Below, one piece after another: positions 20,848 to 30,004 of a DNA stretch of 64,000 nucleotides (positions are counted from its first letter, which is position 1; every line of letters begins with the position of its first letter). The notes beneath the pieces are model-generated. The model ran no database searches. It had not been told where the DNA came from and saw only the letters and a list, made by a program, of their open reading frames with translations. Source of the DNA: Cylindrotheca closterium (Eukaryota; Bacillariophyta; Bacillariophyceae; Bacillariales; Bacillariaceae); assembly GCA_933822405.4 (NCBI GenBank), contig CAKOGP040002103.1:159328-223327 (forward strand). The letters are read 5' to 3'. Made by a program: the position numbers and the translations under genes.

Positions 20848-21696
20848 ATGGACTTGCAGTTGAAAGATAAGCTCTGTGTTGTGACGGGATCCACGGGAGG
20901 AATTGGTATGGCGATTGCCAAGATGTTGGCCCAGAACGGCGCCGTGGTAATTGTGAACGGTCGAAGCGAAGAGTCCACCGAAACTGCTGTTCAGATTATT
21001 TCCAAGCATATTGGTGGCAATGATGCTGCATCCCAGCGTGTGTGGGGAGCTTCGGGCGACGTGTCCTCGGCAGACGGTGTGGAAAGCTTCATCTCCAAGA
21101 TCATGGAGATTCAAACATCCATGAAGCGTGAAGTGGTCGATGTTCTCATAAACAACGTGGGCATGTTTCATTCTCAAGATTTTGTCGATGTTACGGACGA
21201 AAAGTGGTCACAGTACTACGATACGAATACCATGTCAGGGGTTCGCTTGAGCCGCCATTTTTTGCCCCGAATGATGAAACGCAACTCATTTGGTCGTGTC
21301 CTCTTTGTTTCGAGTGAAGGGGCCCTGAAACCGCTGCCCAACATGATTCCCTACTGCGTTTCCAAGACGTCGCAATTGTCCTTATCGCGCGGCCTTGCCG
21401 AGCTCACCAAGGGATCCAACAATATCACGGTGAATGCGCTGCTGCCAGGTCCGACACTCACCCAGGGAGTGAAGGACTACATGAAAAGTTGGGCGTCGGA
21501 CAACGGATTTGGAGACGATATCGAGGCCGCGTCGTCCAAGTACTTTGAACAATTTGAGCCAACATCCTTGCTGCAACGATTTCTGGATCCCGACGAAATT
21601 GCCTTTGCCGCGGTCTTTCTGTGCAGTCCCCGTGCGAGCGGCATCAATGGGATTGCCCAACACGTGGATGGGGGAATCGTTCGGCATATTTCTTGA
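20848..21696 (+). CDS. Short-chain dehydrogenase/reductase (SDR)
   Basis: A 282-residue classical SDR, an NAD(P)-dependent oxidoreductase with a Rossmann fold. The cofactor loop TGSTGGIG is at 13-20. NGR at 37-39 after beta-2 suggests NADP preference. NNVG (for the usual NNAG) is at 102-105. The catalytic Ser is around 155-156 (FVSSEG) and the catalytic YxxxK is Y169-CVS-K173. The C-terminal ALLPGPT motif and GIAQHVDGG close the fold as expected. The substrate cannot be told from sequence; the length and VDGG ending are like 3-oxoacyl-ACP-reductase-type members. No targeting peptide is evident, so a cytosolic location is likely. Single exon. Confidence 0.9.
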   Translation: MDLQLKDKLCVVTGSTGGIGMAIAKMLAQNGAVVIVNGRSEESTETAVQIISKHIGGNDAASQRVWGASGDVSSADGVESFISKIMEIQTSMKREVVDVLINNVGMFHSQDFVDVTDEKWSQYYDTNTMSGVRLSRHFLPRMMKRNSFGRVLFVSSEGALKPLPNMIPYCVSKTSQLSLSRGLAELTKGSNNITVNALLPGPTLTQGVKDYMKSWASDNGFGDDIEAASSKYFEQFEPTSLLQRFLDPDEIAFAAVFLCSPRASGINGIAQHVDGGIVRHIS

Positions 21697-22079
21697 ATCT
21701 TTATCTCGATAAAGTGCGCGACATTGGAAAAGAACAACAAACGAGTTCAAGTAGGAAATCAGAATGATGTTTGGGTCGTCTTGCTCCAGTACCAGTACTA
21801 TGTACTCGAATGTGAGAACAAGATAGTTACGCGGCAGATGCCTCTAGAGCGAAGCCAACACAGACTTGACTTCCGTATTCCCAATCCTACGCCTCATCAA
21901 TCATCTGGAGAAGGAGAAGAGGAGACGTACATATGTTTGGATACTAATATTTTACATCGTCGCCACGCCGTCTAACTAGAAGTAGCATTAAAAATAAAAA
22001 ACGACAAACTGCACTGGAGCACTGTATCAAAGTAATATCCACACACTGAGGGAAGCCTATTGGCAGATCGACTTCTTCT
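21697..22079. other. Intergenic between convergent SDR gene and MORN pseudogene
   Basis: No gene seen. A CAGTACCAGTACTATGTACT patch lies at about 21786. Poly-A/T at about 21990-22000. Confidence 0.35.
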
Positions 22080-23817
22080 CTACCACATCCTTACCTCCTC
22101 CTTGACGCAAATGAAATTCTCAAACTCTCCCTCGATGATTGTACCATCATTACGGCGATAGCTGCCCCTTTCAAAGTCTCCGTTGACAAAGAAACCATTG
22201 TATTCGCCTCTTCCGTCCTTGAGAGTACCCCTTCCTTGCTTGTTGTTCTTGTAGTACTCTCCGGTGTACTTGTACGTCTTTGTCATATAAGTTGCCTTTC
22301 CATGTATTTTATTCTTATAAAAAGACCCATAACATTTGTGGCCTTTTTGCAAAGATTGCCAAACCTTCGCCCTGGAAGAGCCCGTGACACCTTTTGCATC
22401 AATCAGATGGATGATGTATTATACAAACGCAGTTAAAAAATGAGCAAATAAAAGCAACAAATTGAAAGATGACATTGAATATGAGGTTTTCATACCAGTC
22501 TCCACAAAGCACCTGGCCATTGTCGTAGATCATTGCCCCCTTACCATGTGGCAAGCCTTTTAATGTAGATCCGGTGTAGCATCTGCTCTTTCTTGATTCT
22601 ATATTTCACAACGATTTCGATTTCGGTCAAGTCTGCAGGGGCCTTAAAATTTGGGACAGATTCGGGACTATCAACAGAAGGCACTGTCAATTCTTCACTG
22701 GGTGCTCCCCCTAGCATGTTGACAGCATCTCGCGGAGCTTCATAGCTCAACCCTGGAAGTTTCTTTGCATTGTGTCCCAGCAATACTTTAACTGCTTCCT
22801 TCATTTCATTGTCCCTGAGAATATCCTGAAATTGCTCGTCCACGCCACACAGGTGATCTGGCGATGACTCCACCAATTCAAAGATGGAATACAAGACATC
22901 CATAAGGACTGGGGGGGGTCCGTTCCGCATCATCATCGCCACCTTCGTCTCGAGAAGTCTTACGATCAGATATGGACAGTGCTGCCAAGGCATCCCGAGC
23001 TGTTTCCATCGCAGCATTCGTCTTCTCCATTTCTTCCCAGGTTGGAGCATCTGCCGCTGGTGGCATGAAAGGATCCAACTCCTTCAAAACAACCTTATTT
23101 GACAAGGATGGAAGGTGTACCGGTAGTGGTGGTGGCAGGTGGTTCGCCACAACCTGCCACCATAACAGCATCAACCCAGTCTTCACCAACCAATTCTTCC
23201 AACGTTGGCATCGGCGACCGCTCACCCTGTGATAAATTGCTCCCATAACCAATTTCGGGACTACCGCAATTTTCCTCGTCATCAGTGCCATCGCCTTCCA
23301 CGCTGTAGGCGTCTTCGTTCTCTTGCAGCGCTTTCTCTAGCTCCGCCTTTGCTGCATTTAGCTCGGCCCTTGCTTTCTCCAGCTTCTTTTCGGCCTTGGT
23401 CACTACCTCCAAGCAGTGATTCACTTTGAAATGTCCAGTTGCCTTCTTCAGGTAGGCCCTGTGGTTGTTGAAATCCCGTCTTGTCTTGGCAATCGCCTCT
23501 TTCATGTCGCCCTTATCCTCAAGATTCAATTCATACAACTGTTTCTTATCATCATATCCCAAAAAGCGGCCTGGAGGATTCTGCTTTGGCACTTTAAGCA
23601 CGAGACTTCTTGCAATTTCCATTTTACTAGCATTGCTGTCAGCTGCATCGTATTTTGGGTACGTTTGTGCAACCCAGGTGCGGTAACGTTGGTTGCCGGA
23701 GTGCTCATACAATCCTTTGCCCTTACCAAGTAGAACGTCTGAGTCGTTCACAGGATTTACAGTTGTCATCATGCTGCTACTGCTGATAGATTCCAGCTGC
23801 TTTTGTTGCTTGCGCAA
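22080..23817 (-). pseudogene. DUF6824-MORN protein, interrupted by several frameshifts
   Basis: The 5' part (23817-23100) encodes a DUF6824 domain: NDSDVLLGKGKGLYEHSGNQ, then a helix, then PPGRFLGYDDKKQLYELN, then a coiled coil (EKKLEKARAELNAAKAELEK). It runs out of frame near 23100. A second frame continues (VVLKELDPFMPPAADAPTWE to DDDAERTPP), and a third takes over at a G8 run (22911-22918) with VLMDVLYSIFELVESSPDHL. A further shift near 22575 opens MORN repeats YTGSTLKGLPHGKGAMIYDN and GQVLCGDW. After a likely intron and one more shift in an A-run near 22350, MORN repeats resume (KCYGSFYKNKIHGKATY, YTGEYYKNNKQGRGTLKDG, YNGFFVNGDFERGSY). DUF6824 is common in diatoms. At least four shifts suggest a decayed gene, though two lie in homopolymers. 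A GTAAGG donor after ICVKEE may lead to more exons. Confidence 0.65.
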
Positions 23818-24114
23818 CTGTCACAAAATGATAACATCCTCGACAAAAGGCTTTTTCCAAGAGACATGTGTCGAACGAAGGCGACTGAGGAAATCTAAGT
23901 TAGAAATGAGAAATTGAATTGAAAATGATCTTCAATAGACCTAAGGACTGTAATAGTACCTACTACTTCGACTTCTTCGACCGGGATGAGTCAGTCGGTA
24001 TTCCCAATCCAAAATTCAAACACCAACCTTATTCCATATCTGCACACTTGTACGACTCCTATTATAGTACCTACTGCATGAACGCCGCCACACCTACATT
24101 GAAAGCTGAGTAAC
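23818..24114. promoter_or_regulatory. Divergent spacer upstream of AFG1
   Basis: 297 bp between divergent genes; no distinctive element beyond GTACCTACTAC-type direct repeats at about 23956 and 24067. Confidence 0.3.
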
Positions 24115-25932
24115 ATGATGAGATTGAAACCATTCCACCAAAGATTACAGCCGCACTTGAAGCGGCAACCAATGAGAACAAGAGCCCAGCTGTGTCATAT
24201 TTCGAGTACTTTGGACAATGATGTGGCGGCCATAGTAGTCCAACCAACACGAGCTCAAGACTTCTGGCAACGACAGCAAGGATTCCAACGGAACATTTAC
24301 AGCCCCGGCTCATTGCAGTTTTGCGGACTTGCTCATTTGAACATAGCCCCAAGTTTCGCACCAAGGAGTATCCATCACCATACCAGAAACCTGTCGACAT
24401 TGAACGATCCGTCCACCAATGTTGGTGCAGACTACACATCCGTGTCGAGTGTTTTGGACCAACAAGTCCAAGAGGGAAATTTGAGGCAGGACAAGGCCCA
24501 AATGCAATTGGCGAAACGATTAAGTCGTCTGCAAAAAGCACTTGTCGGCTACGATAATGCTATTCTCTTTGAAACAGAAGAAGAAAGCGATGACAGGAAG
24601 GATGATGTTGATGATGACGAGAAGACTGACCAAGTCAACAAAGAAGCAAACGACGAAAAACCGAAAAACCAAAAGGTCAAGCTTCAAATCCCACGTGGTT
24701 TGTACATTCACGGACCAGTTGGAACGGGTAAGACTATGCTCATGAATGCCTTCTATGCAAATGCACCAACTACTACGTTGAATGAAAACGGCAGCAACTC
24801 CAAAAAGAAACGCTACCACTTTCATGAGTTCTTGGCCCAAGTTCATCAACGAATCCATCAACTCAAACAACAAGACTTGAAAGAACATGGACGCAACTTT
24901 GCCATTGACACTTCCGTCTCGAACAATCCCATCGTCAAGGTCGGCTTGGAATGGTCCGAACAGGTTTCTCTCTTGTGTTTGGACGAATTCCAAGTCACGG
25001 ACATTGCCGATGCTCTCATTTTGTCCCAACTCTTTGGAGTTTTGTTTCGACATGGGACTGTTGTGGTGGCCACTTCGAATCGTCCTCCTCAAGACTTGTA
25101 CGAAGGAGGTTTGAATCGGAATTACTTTTTGCCCTTTATCGATTTGCTTCAACATCATTGCATCACCCACGCCATTGCATCACCTATCGATTATCGCAAG
25201 GTACTCTCGGATCGAACGTCGTTTTTCCTTACAAAAGGTCGGGACGAGGAGGAAGATCCCCAAACAGCTGTCGATGTCATGCTACAAGCACTCGTTGCCG
25301 AATCACCTGGAGAACCCGTGGTTCCAACGCCTATGACCTTGGCTGTGGGTTTTCAACGAAAGCTGGAGATCCCACTTACCTACACCGCCAAACCACCAAC
25401 ATCAAGTGATGACAATGCTACCAATGTTGTAGCGTCGTCCTTAAAGGTCGCCCGCTTTGGCTTTGACGAACTCTGCGATCGCGAATTGGGTGCCATGGAT
25501 TATCGTGCCGTGGCCCACAATTTTGAGATGGTCATTTTGGAAAATATCCCAGTCATGGACCTGGAAGGCCACGATGTTGCGCGACGATTCATTACCCTGA
25601 TTGATGAATTGTACGAAGGCGATTGTGCTCTCTTGTGTTCGACCTTGGAAGGTGCTGATGAAGGAGTGACAACGCCCATGGATCTCTTTTCGGGAGCTTC
25701 TGAAACCCACGGGCCCTCCAAAGAAACAATCCAACAAAAACAAGAAGAAGAAGACAAAAAGAAAGCCGTCTTTATGGGTGTCGATGTGGCACAAGAAGGT
25801 GGACTGCCGGTTGGTGCGCTGGCAAGCGTCCGTGAGCTTTCATTTGCCTTTGAACGATCGGCAAGTCGCATGTTTGAAATGACTTCTCGTCCATGGTGGG
25901 ATCGTGTTCTAGGTTTCGAGGCAAAGGAGTAG
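24115..25932 (+). CDS. AFG1: AFG1/LACE1-family mitochondrial AAA+ ATPase
   Basis: A 605-residue AFG1-like ATPase, a mitochondrial inner-membrane-associated quality-control factor. Its Arg/His-rich, acid-poor N-terminus (MMRLKPFHQRLQPHLKRQPM) is a probable mitochondrial presequence. Walker A is GPVGTGKT at 200-207 and Walker B is LLCLDE at 286-291, followed by the family-specific FQVTDIADA. Sensor-type VVVATSNRPPQDLYEGGLNR and PFIDLL follow in the AFG1 order. Insertions compared with animal and yeast members are an acidic stretch at ~152-182 and a Glu/Lys-rich loop near 540. The C-terminus keeps the conserved LSFAFERSASRMFEMTSRPW. No intron. The identification is secure. Confidence 0.93.
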   Translation: MMRLKPFHQRLQPHLKRQPMRTRAQLCHISSTLDNDVAAIVVQPTRAQDFWQRQQGFQRNIYSPGSLQFCGLAHLNIAPSFAPRSIHHHTRNLSTLNDPSTNVGADYTSVSSVLDQQVQEGNLRQDKAQMQLAKRLSRLQKALVGYDNAILFETEEESDDRKDDVDDDEKTDQVNKEANDEKPKNQKVKLQIPRGLYIHGPVGTGKTMLMNAFYANAPTTTLNENGSNSKKKRYHFHEFLAQVHQRIHQLKQQDLKEHGRNFAIDTSVSNNPIVKVGLEWSEQVSLLCLDEFQVTDIADALILSQLFGVLFRHGTVVVATSNRPPQDLYEGGLNRNYFLPFIDLLQHHCITHAIASPIDYRKVLSDRTSFFLTKGRDEEEDPQTAVDVMLQALVAESPGEPVVPTPMTLAVGFQRKLEIPLTYTAKPPTSSDDNATNVVASSLKVARFGFDELCDRELGAMDYRAVAHNFEMVILENIPVMDLEGHDVARRFITLIDELYEGDCALLCSTLEGADEGVTTPMDLFSGASETHGPSKETIQQKQEEEDKKKAVFMGVDVAQEGGLPVGALASVRELSFAFERSASRMFEMTSRPWWDRVLGFEAKE

Positions 25933-26047
25933 CGTTGCTGGAGACAAAGTAGAGCAGGATCAAATTCGCATAAGGGAACGAAATGTGGTACTATTTCTCA
26001 TGAGATACACCGGACGATTCATTCATTCGGAGCAAGGCTTTCAAAAA

Positions 26048-28360
26048 TCAAGTTTTATCAGGTTCCAGGATTAGAATGGGTGCATTGACATTGTCCAATG
26101 CAAAATTGCTGATGCCGCCACCACCAAAGACTTCATCCACCGTTGGAAAGAGCCTGGCCTTGTAATATTGCAAGGGAAAGAATTTGGCCCGGACCTTGTC
26201 CCCGCCTTCCTTGACGATGCGATCGCTTTTGATTCGATCTACTTTGGCAAGGTCACGCAATTCTTTCGGCGAGAGTTCAAAATAAGGCTCAATCAAGGTG
26301 GATGGAAACTTACAGGCCAACAACAAGTCCGTGTTGGTGGTGCTGCCAAAGGTAGCTTGCATGATGAAACAATATTTGTTTGCCGGTTTCAATTTCTTAT
26401 AGTCCCTGTTTTTGCCAATATTAAAGTGAAGATTACCCGTCTTGTGGAACATGGACACTCGAAAGGTTATAGCCGCATAAGTCTCATATAGTTGCCTGTT
26501 TTGCACTGCTTGTTCCAGTAGTTTGTACAGATTGGAAAACGTAATGTTTTGCAACAAGTTGTCGGAAGCTGCTGGAGACAATGACGAGGTAGACGGAGGT
26601 GCCGCTGTTGCAGCGTTGCTGCTGCCACCAATCGTAGAGAGCATGGTAGAAGCAGTTTGAAAGCCCGATGTGGAGGATACCGGTATTACCGTTCGAGAGA
26701 CACTTGTTGTCGTTGTATGTCCTTGATGATGATGATGATGATGATGATGATTGGAATTATTGCTGCTGCTGGGCTTGGCGTATGGATTTCTCTTGGGCGC
26801 AATCATACTAGTAGTAGCAGATCTACTGGCACTAGCAGGAGTGATTGTCATGCTGGTCTTGCTGGAAGGCGTTGTAGTAGTTGTTGCAGTTGTAGTTGTT
26901 GTGGATAGCAGTGCGGCTTGTGCTGTTATAAAGGGCGAAGCAGCATTGCCCTTGGCATATGGATTGTTGCTCTTATTGTTGTTGCTGCTGCTGTTGCTAA
27001 TGGAAACAACATTGGTTGGCGATATGGAAACTCTGGCAACGGCAACAGATCCTTGTCGTCGACGAGCAGCAGCATAGGGGTTTTGTGTTTGTTGTGGATT
27101 GGGTGTTGTCGTTGTTGTTTTTGCATAGGGATTTTGATTTCTACTACTGCTTTGATTCGACTGTCCTTGTTGTGGATTGGGAATCGTTGTTGTTGTTGTT
27201 GTTGCTGTTGCTGCTGGTGCTGCTGTTGTATTGATAATACCAAACGGACCAGCATTCCGATACGGATTGTTTGGAGCTTGTGGTACTATTGGTGCTGGAA
27301 CAACAGGCGCAGGTGCCGATGCATGCGTTGCACCACGGCTGGTATTGCTGCTGCTGTAATCATTGTTACTGTCATTCGTGCGGTTGCTCGTGGTGGAACC
27401 ATTTGAGATCATCCTCCCAGTCCTAGTACTTTGGGCACCATTCATTGTTGTAGTAGTAGCAGCAGTAGTCGGTCCATTATTTGTTGTGGTTGGTACCGAC
27501 GGTGCTGTAAAAATAGTATGATGCTGTAGTGGTGGCGGTGGTGCTGCTGGTGCTGGTGATGTTGCATTGGTTGCCATTTCCTCATCATCACCTTCTCCTT
27601 CTTCAGGCTCATCGGGCAACAAATCACCAACACCCACCAAGGCTCGCACCGTTGGATCAATCCCAACTCCCATTTCCTTGCGGGCCTTTTCCATGGCAGC
27701 TTTTTGGAGTTCTACCAATGCTTGTACTTGACCACCAATTACCGTACAATTGCCATTGTGCAATTGCAAATAGCCATGTTTGATGATAATGGGACCTTTT
27801 AAAACAATCTTCATGCCAGAAGGACTGTCGGGTTTCAAATTGGAAATGTAAGATGATTCTTGGGCCACCAATACTTCTTGTGAGGCATTATTCATACCAC
27901 TCGAGAGACAAAGTTTGAGACACCGTTGGCGTGGAAGAGCATTTCTGTTGTTGTAATTGTTGTGGTTATTTTGTTGGACCCTCGCATTAAAATGCATTGG
28001 ATTGAATCGATTTTCGCGGGATAGAGAAAAATCAATGGCTTCTTCCAGTTGGACTAGCATGCAAAAGTCGTTAGGAGTTTGAATGGGAGTCTGTTGTTGT
28101 TGTTGTTGTTGTTGTTGTTTGGACCTCGCAATCAAACCTTGGAGAGTGTTGTGTGCCATCACTTGAGAAGAATTGGCATTGTTCTCCACCAAATCTCGAA
28201 TGTCGCTATAAAGGAGTTGATGCACGCAGCGATCCACCAATGATCCACCAGTACCAGGTTGCTGTTGTAGATGGGCGATACACGTATGTAACCATTCAGA
28301 GGATACTTGAATTCCAACGGCTTCTTGTATTCGATTCTGAATCTCTTGTGGCGTGGACAT
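26048..28360 (-). CDS. RMI1: RecQ-mediated genome instability protein RMI1
   Basis: A 770-residue RMI1 homologue, the OB-fold partner of topoisomerase III and a RecQ helicase in dissolving double Holliday junctions. The N-terminal three-helix domain (~1-80: WLHTCIAHLQQ and VDRCVHQLLYSDIRDL) is followed by a poly-Gln tract, then the OB1 core: GMKIVLKGPIIIKHGYLQL and CTVIGGQVQALVE. Residues ~260-600 are a Thr/Asn/Ala-rich disordered linker with repeated NPYAK motifs (at least five). The C-terminal part (~600-770) forms a second folded domain beginning ITFSNLYKLLEQAVQNR. Poly-His at ~545 comes from a GAT-type microsatellite at 26727-26751. No intron. Antisense frames rich in Cys/Val/Leu over the linker are compositional artefacts. 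Confidence 0.85.
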   Translation of the reverse strand: MSTPQEIQNRIQEAVGIQVSSEWLHTCIAHLQQQPGTGGSLVDRCVHQLLYSDIRDLVENNANSSQVMAHNTLQGLIARSKQQQQQQQQQTPIQTPNDFCMLVQLEEAIDFSLSRENRFNPMHFNARVQQNNHNNYNNRNALPRQRCLKLCLSSGMNNASQEVLVAQESSYISNLKPDSPSGMKIVLKGPIIIKHGYLQLHNGNCTVIGGQVQALVELQKAAMEKARKEMGVGIDPTVRALVGVGDLLPDEPEEGEGDDEEMATNATSPAPAAPPPPLQHHTIFTAPSVPTTTNNGPTTAATTTTMNGAQSTRTGRMISNGSTTSNRTNDSNNDYSSSNTSRGATHASAPAPVVPAPIVPQAPNNPYRNAGPFGIINTTAAPAATATTTTTTIPNPQQGQSNQSSSRNQNPYAKTTTTTPNPQQTQNPYAAARRRQGSVAVARVSISPTNVVSISNSSSNNNKSNNPYAKGNAASPFITAQAALLSTTTTTATTTTTPSSKTSMTITPASASRSATTSMIAPKRNPYAKPSSSNNSNHHHHHHHHQGHTTTTSVSRTVIPVSSTSGFQTASTMLSTIGGSSNAATAAPPSTSSLSPAASDNLLQNITFSNLYKLLEQAVQNRQLYETYAAITFRVSMFHKTGNLHFNIGKNRDYKKLKPANKYCFIMQATFGSTTNTDLLLACKFPSTLIEPYFELSPKELRDLAKVDRIKSDRIVKEGGDKVRAKFFPLQYYKARLFPTVDEVFGGGGISNFALDNVNAPILILEPDKT

Positions 28361-28803
28361 AATGGTTTGGATTAAAGTAGGTTTGTTGTTTCATTCACCT
28401 ATTCATTCATCGAATATGCAGCTCAGTATTGGAAAGGCCTTGCATGGAGAGTTGGTCTTCTGTTGTATAGCTAGCTCTATTATTGTGGTAGCAAACAGGG
28501 ATTAAAATATGAAGGGAAAGAATATAAGATGAAAGAGGCTACGACAATGCGGGTTGTTGTGGTTGTATGTTTTTCTCTTCGCGCCAATGATGGTAGGACG
28601 GCTTCGACTAATCGGACTACGACTCAACTGACTTCATCACTCAAAATCATTCTCCAAAACCACCGATCAAAAATCCATCTTTTATAATTATTTCACGCTA
28701 TTATTCTGTATCGTGTGGACTATTATCGGAAGCCTCTTGTGATCTTAGAATAATACCCATATAATATATTTACCGATACATATATACAGTATAGTTTCGA
28801 AAG
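28361..28803. promoter_or_regulatory. Divergent spacer between RMI1 and the HAD-like gene
   Basis: 443 bp, AT-rich toward 28740-28790 with ATATAATATATTTACCGATACATATATAC. This may serve as a TATA-like region for the downstream gene, but no experimentally grounded motif can be named. Confidence 0.35.
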
Positions 28804-29904
28804 ATGAGTGCTGCTGCAACCATGAGACGGAGCATGAATGGTGCTGCTGTAATCATTTCTCGTCCACTTCCAGGATCATCCTTTTCAATACACCAAATAC
28901 GGTGCTTTGGAATTGGACGTATGATCGACATGGGAGGCATGCCATCTGGTTCCAGCGACAATTCCATCCTTCGACCGGTCAAGAATGCTTCCAAGAATAG
29001 CAAATTGCAAGCCGTTGCCTTTGATTTTGAAACTCTCACGACCTTTGGGAAGGATCAAGTTCAAGACAACAAGAAAAGCAATGCAAATGCAACCACCTCA
29101 ACGGCACCCATACCCTCGTCGTCTTCCATCCAACCAGATGCCAGTCGCATCGAACAAGTGGCATCGTTATTGAATGTGGATCTTCCTGGTACAGCTACTG
29201 CTAGTAGTAGTTCCACCCAGTCCTCAACACCACCACCACCACCAACACCCAAAGCATCCTGGGAAATTAACCAAGACGTTCGTGCCAAATACGCCAAGAA
29301 ACTCCAAGGAGGTATCGCCGGCATTGAACTCGCCAAGCATCAAGTTGCCAGCGATTTGGCCAAGGGAGATGCTCCAGGACACTTACAGGCGCGCAAACTA
29401 GCCATGGCCAGTGGTGGAGACAATGCGAGCAAATGGATGGCCATGTCCGGGACCGGTATTTTACTAAGTTATTTATCCCATCGATCCATCCATTTGGCAT
29501 TATTGCCCAATCCCATCAATCAAAAAGACAATAATACTATGAATCACCAAGTATTGCAATCCATGCAATCGCTAAAGAGACAACTCAAGGATGTGGTGAT
29601 TGATTGCATTGTGGATCCTACCCAAGTTGCAGCACAGGGCAGTGCCGACAATTATCAAAGTCTGTTGGAGGATCAATTGATGGATCACTTACAAATTCAT
29701 CCCAATAAAATATTGGTGGTCAGTGACAAGGATCCTTATTTGAAGGCCGCAAAGGAATTGGGCATGTTGACCTGTCGCTTGCAACAACCCAATGCCAGGA
29801 GGGGCAATGTTTCGGCGCATTTCAACATTCCGTCGCTCGATCAAGTCCAGGAAGTGGTGAATGAAATCAATGGAATCTCCTTCAATGCCGTGTTGAATCG
29901 ATAG
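28804..29904 (+). CDS. HAD-like protein, probably mitochondrial, function unknown
   Basis: A 366-residue protein. The N-terminus (MSAAATMRRSMNGAAVIISR) is basic and hydrophobic, a plausible mitochondrial presequence. QAVAFDFETLTTFG at ~69-82 resembles HAD motif I (hhhhDxDGTL), but the second Asp is Glu. KILVVSDKDPYLKAAKELGM (~305-324) resembles HAD motif III plus the following helix, ending TCRLQQPNARRGNVSAHFNI as in many HAD proteins. Between them lie a Ser/Pro/Thr-rich linker with a poly-Pro run and an Ala-rich helix region that could be a cap. With an altered nucleophile/acid motif it may lack phosphatase activity. The family assignment is inference from motif shape; no function is proposed. 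Single exon. Confidence 0.55.
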   Translation: MSAAATMRRSMNGAAVIISRPLPGSSFSIHQIRCFGIGRMIDMGGMPSGSSDNSILRPVKNASKNSKLQAVAFDFETLTTFGKDQVQDNKKSNANATTSTAPIPSSSSIQPDASRIEQVASLLNVDLPGTATASSSSTQSSTPPPPPTPKASWEINQDVRAKYAKKLQGGIAGIELAKHQVASDLAKGDAPGHLQARKLAMASGGDNASKWMAMSGTGILLSYLSHRSIHLALLPNPINQKDNNTMNHQVLQSMQSLKRQLKDVVIDCIVDPTQVAAQGSADNYQSLLEDQLMDHLQIHPNKILVVSDKDPYLKAAKELGMLTCRLQQPNARRGNVSAHFNIPSLDQVQEVVNEINGISFNAVLNR

Positions 29905-30004
29905 CAAGTAAAAGAAGTGATATTATATATATACGATGTTATTATTGTTTGTAACAATAATAAAGTATTAGGATACCGAGTTTTGGAACACTATTATTGT
30001 TATA

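Noticed and set aside
22541..23050. Separate gene instead of part of the DUF6824-MORN gene
   Set aside because: Its first third is out-of-frame sequence; only the part after the G8 run looks coding and it continues the preceding frame.
26657..27406. Long antisense open frames rich in Cys, Leu and Val over RMI1
   Set aside because: They come from the reverse complement of Thr/Asn/Ala-rich codon repeats in the RMI1 linker and have no domain.
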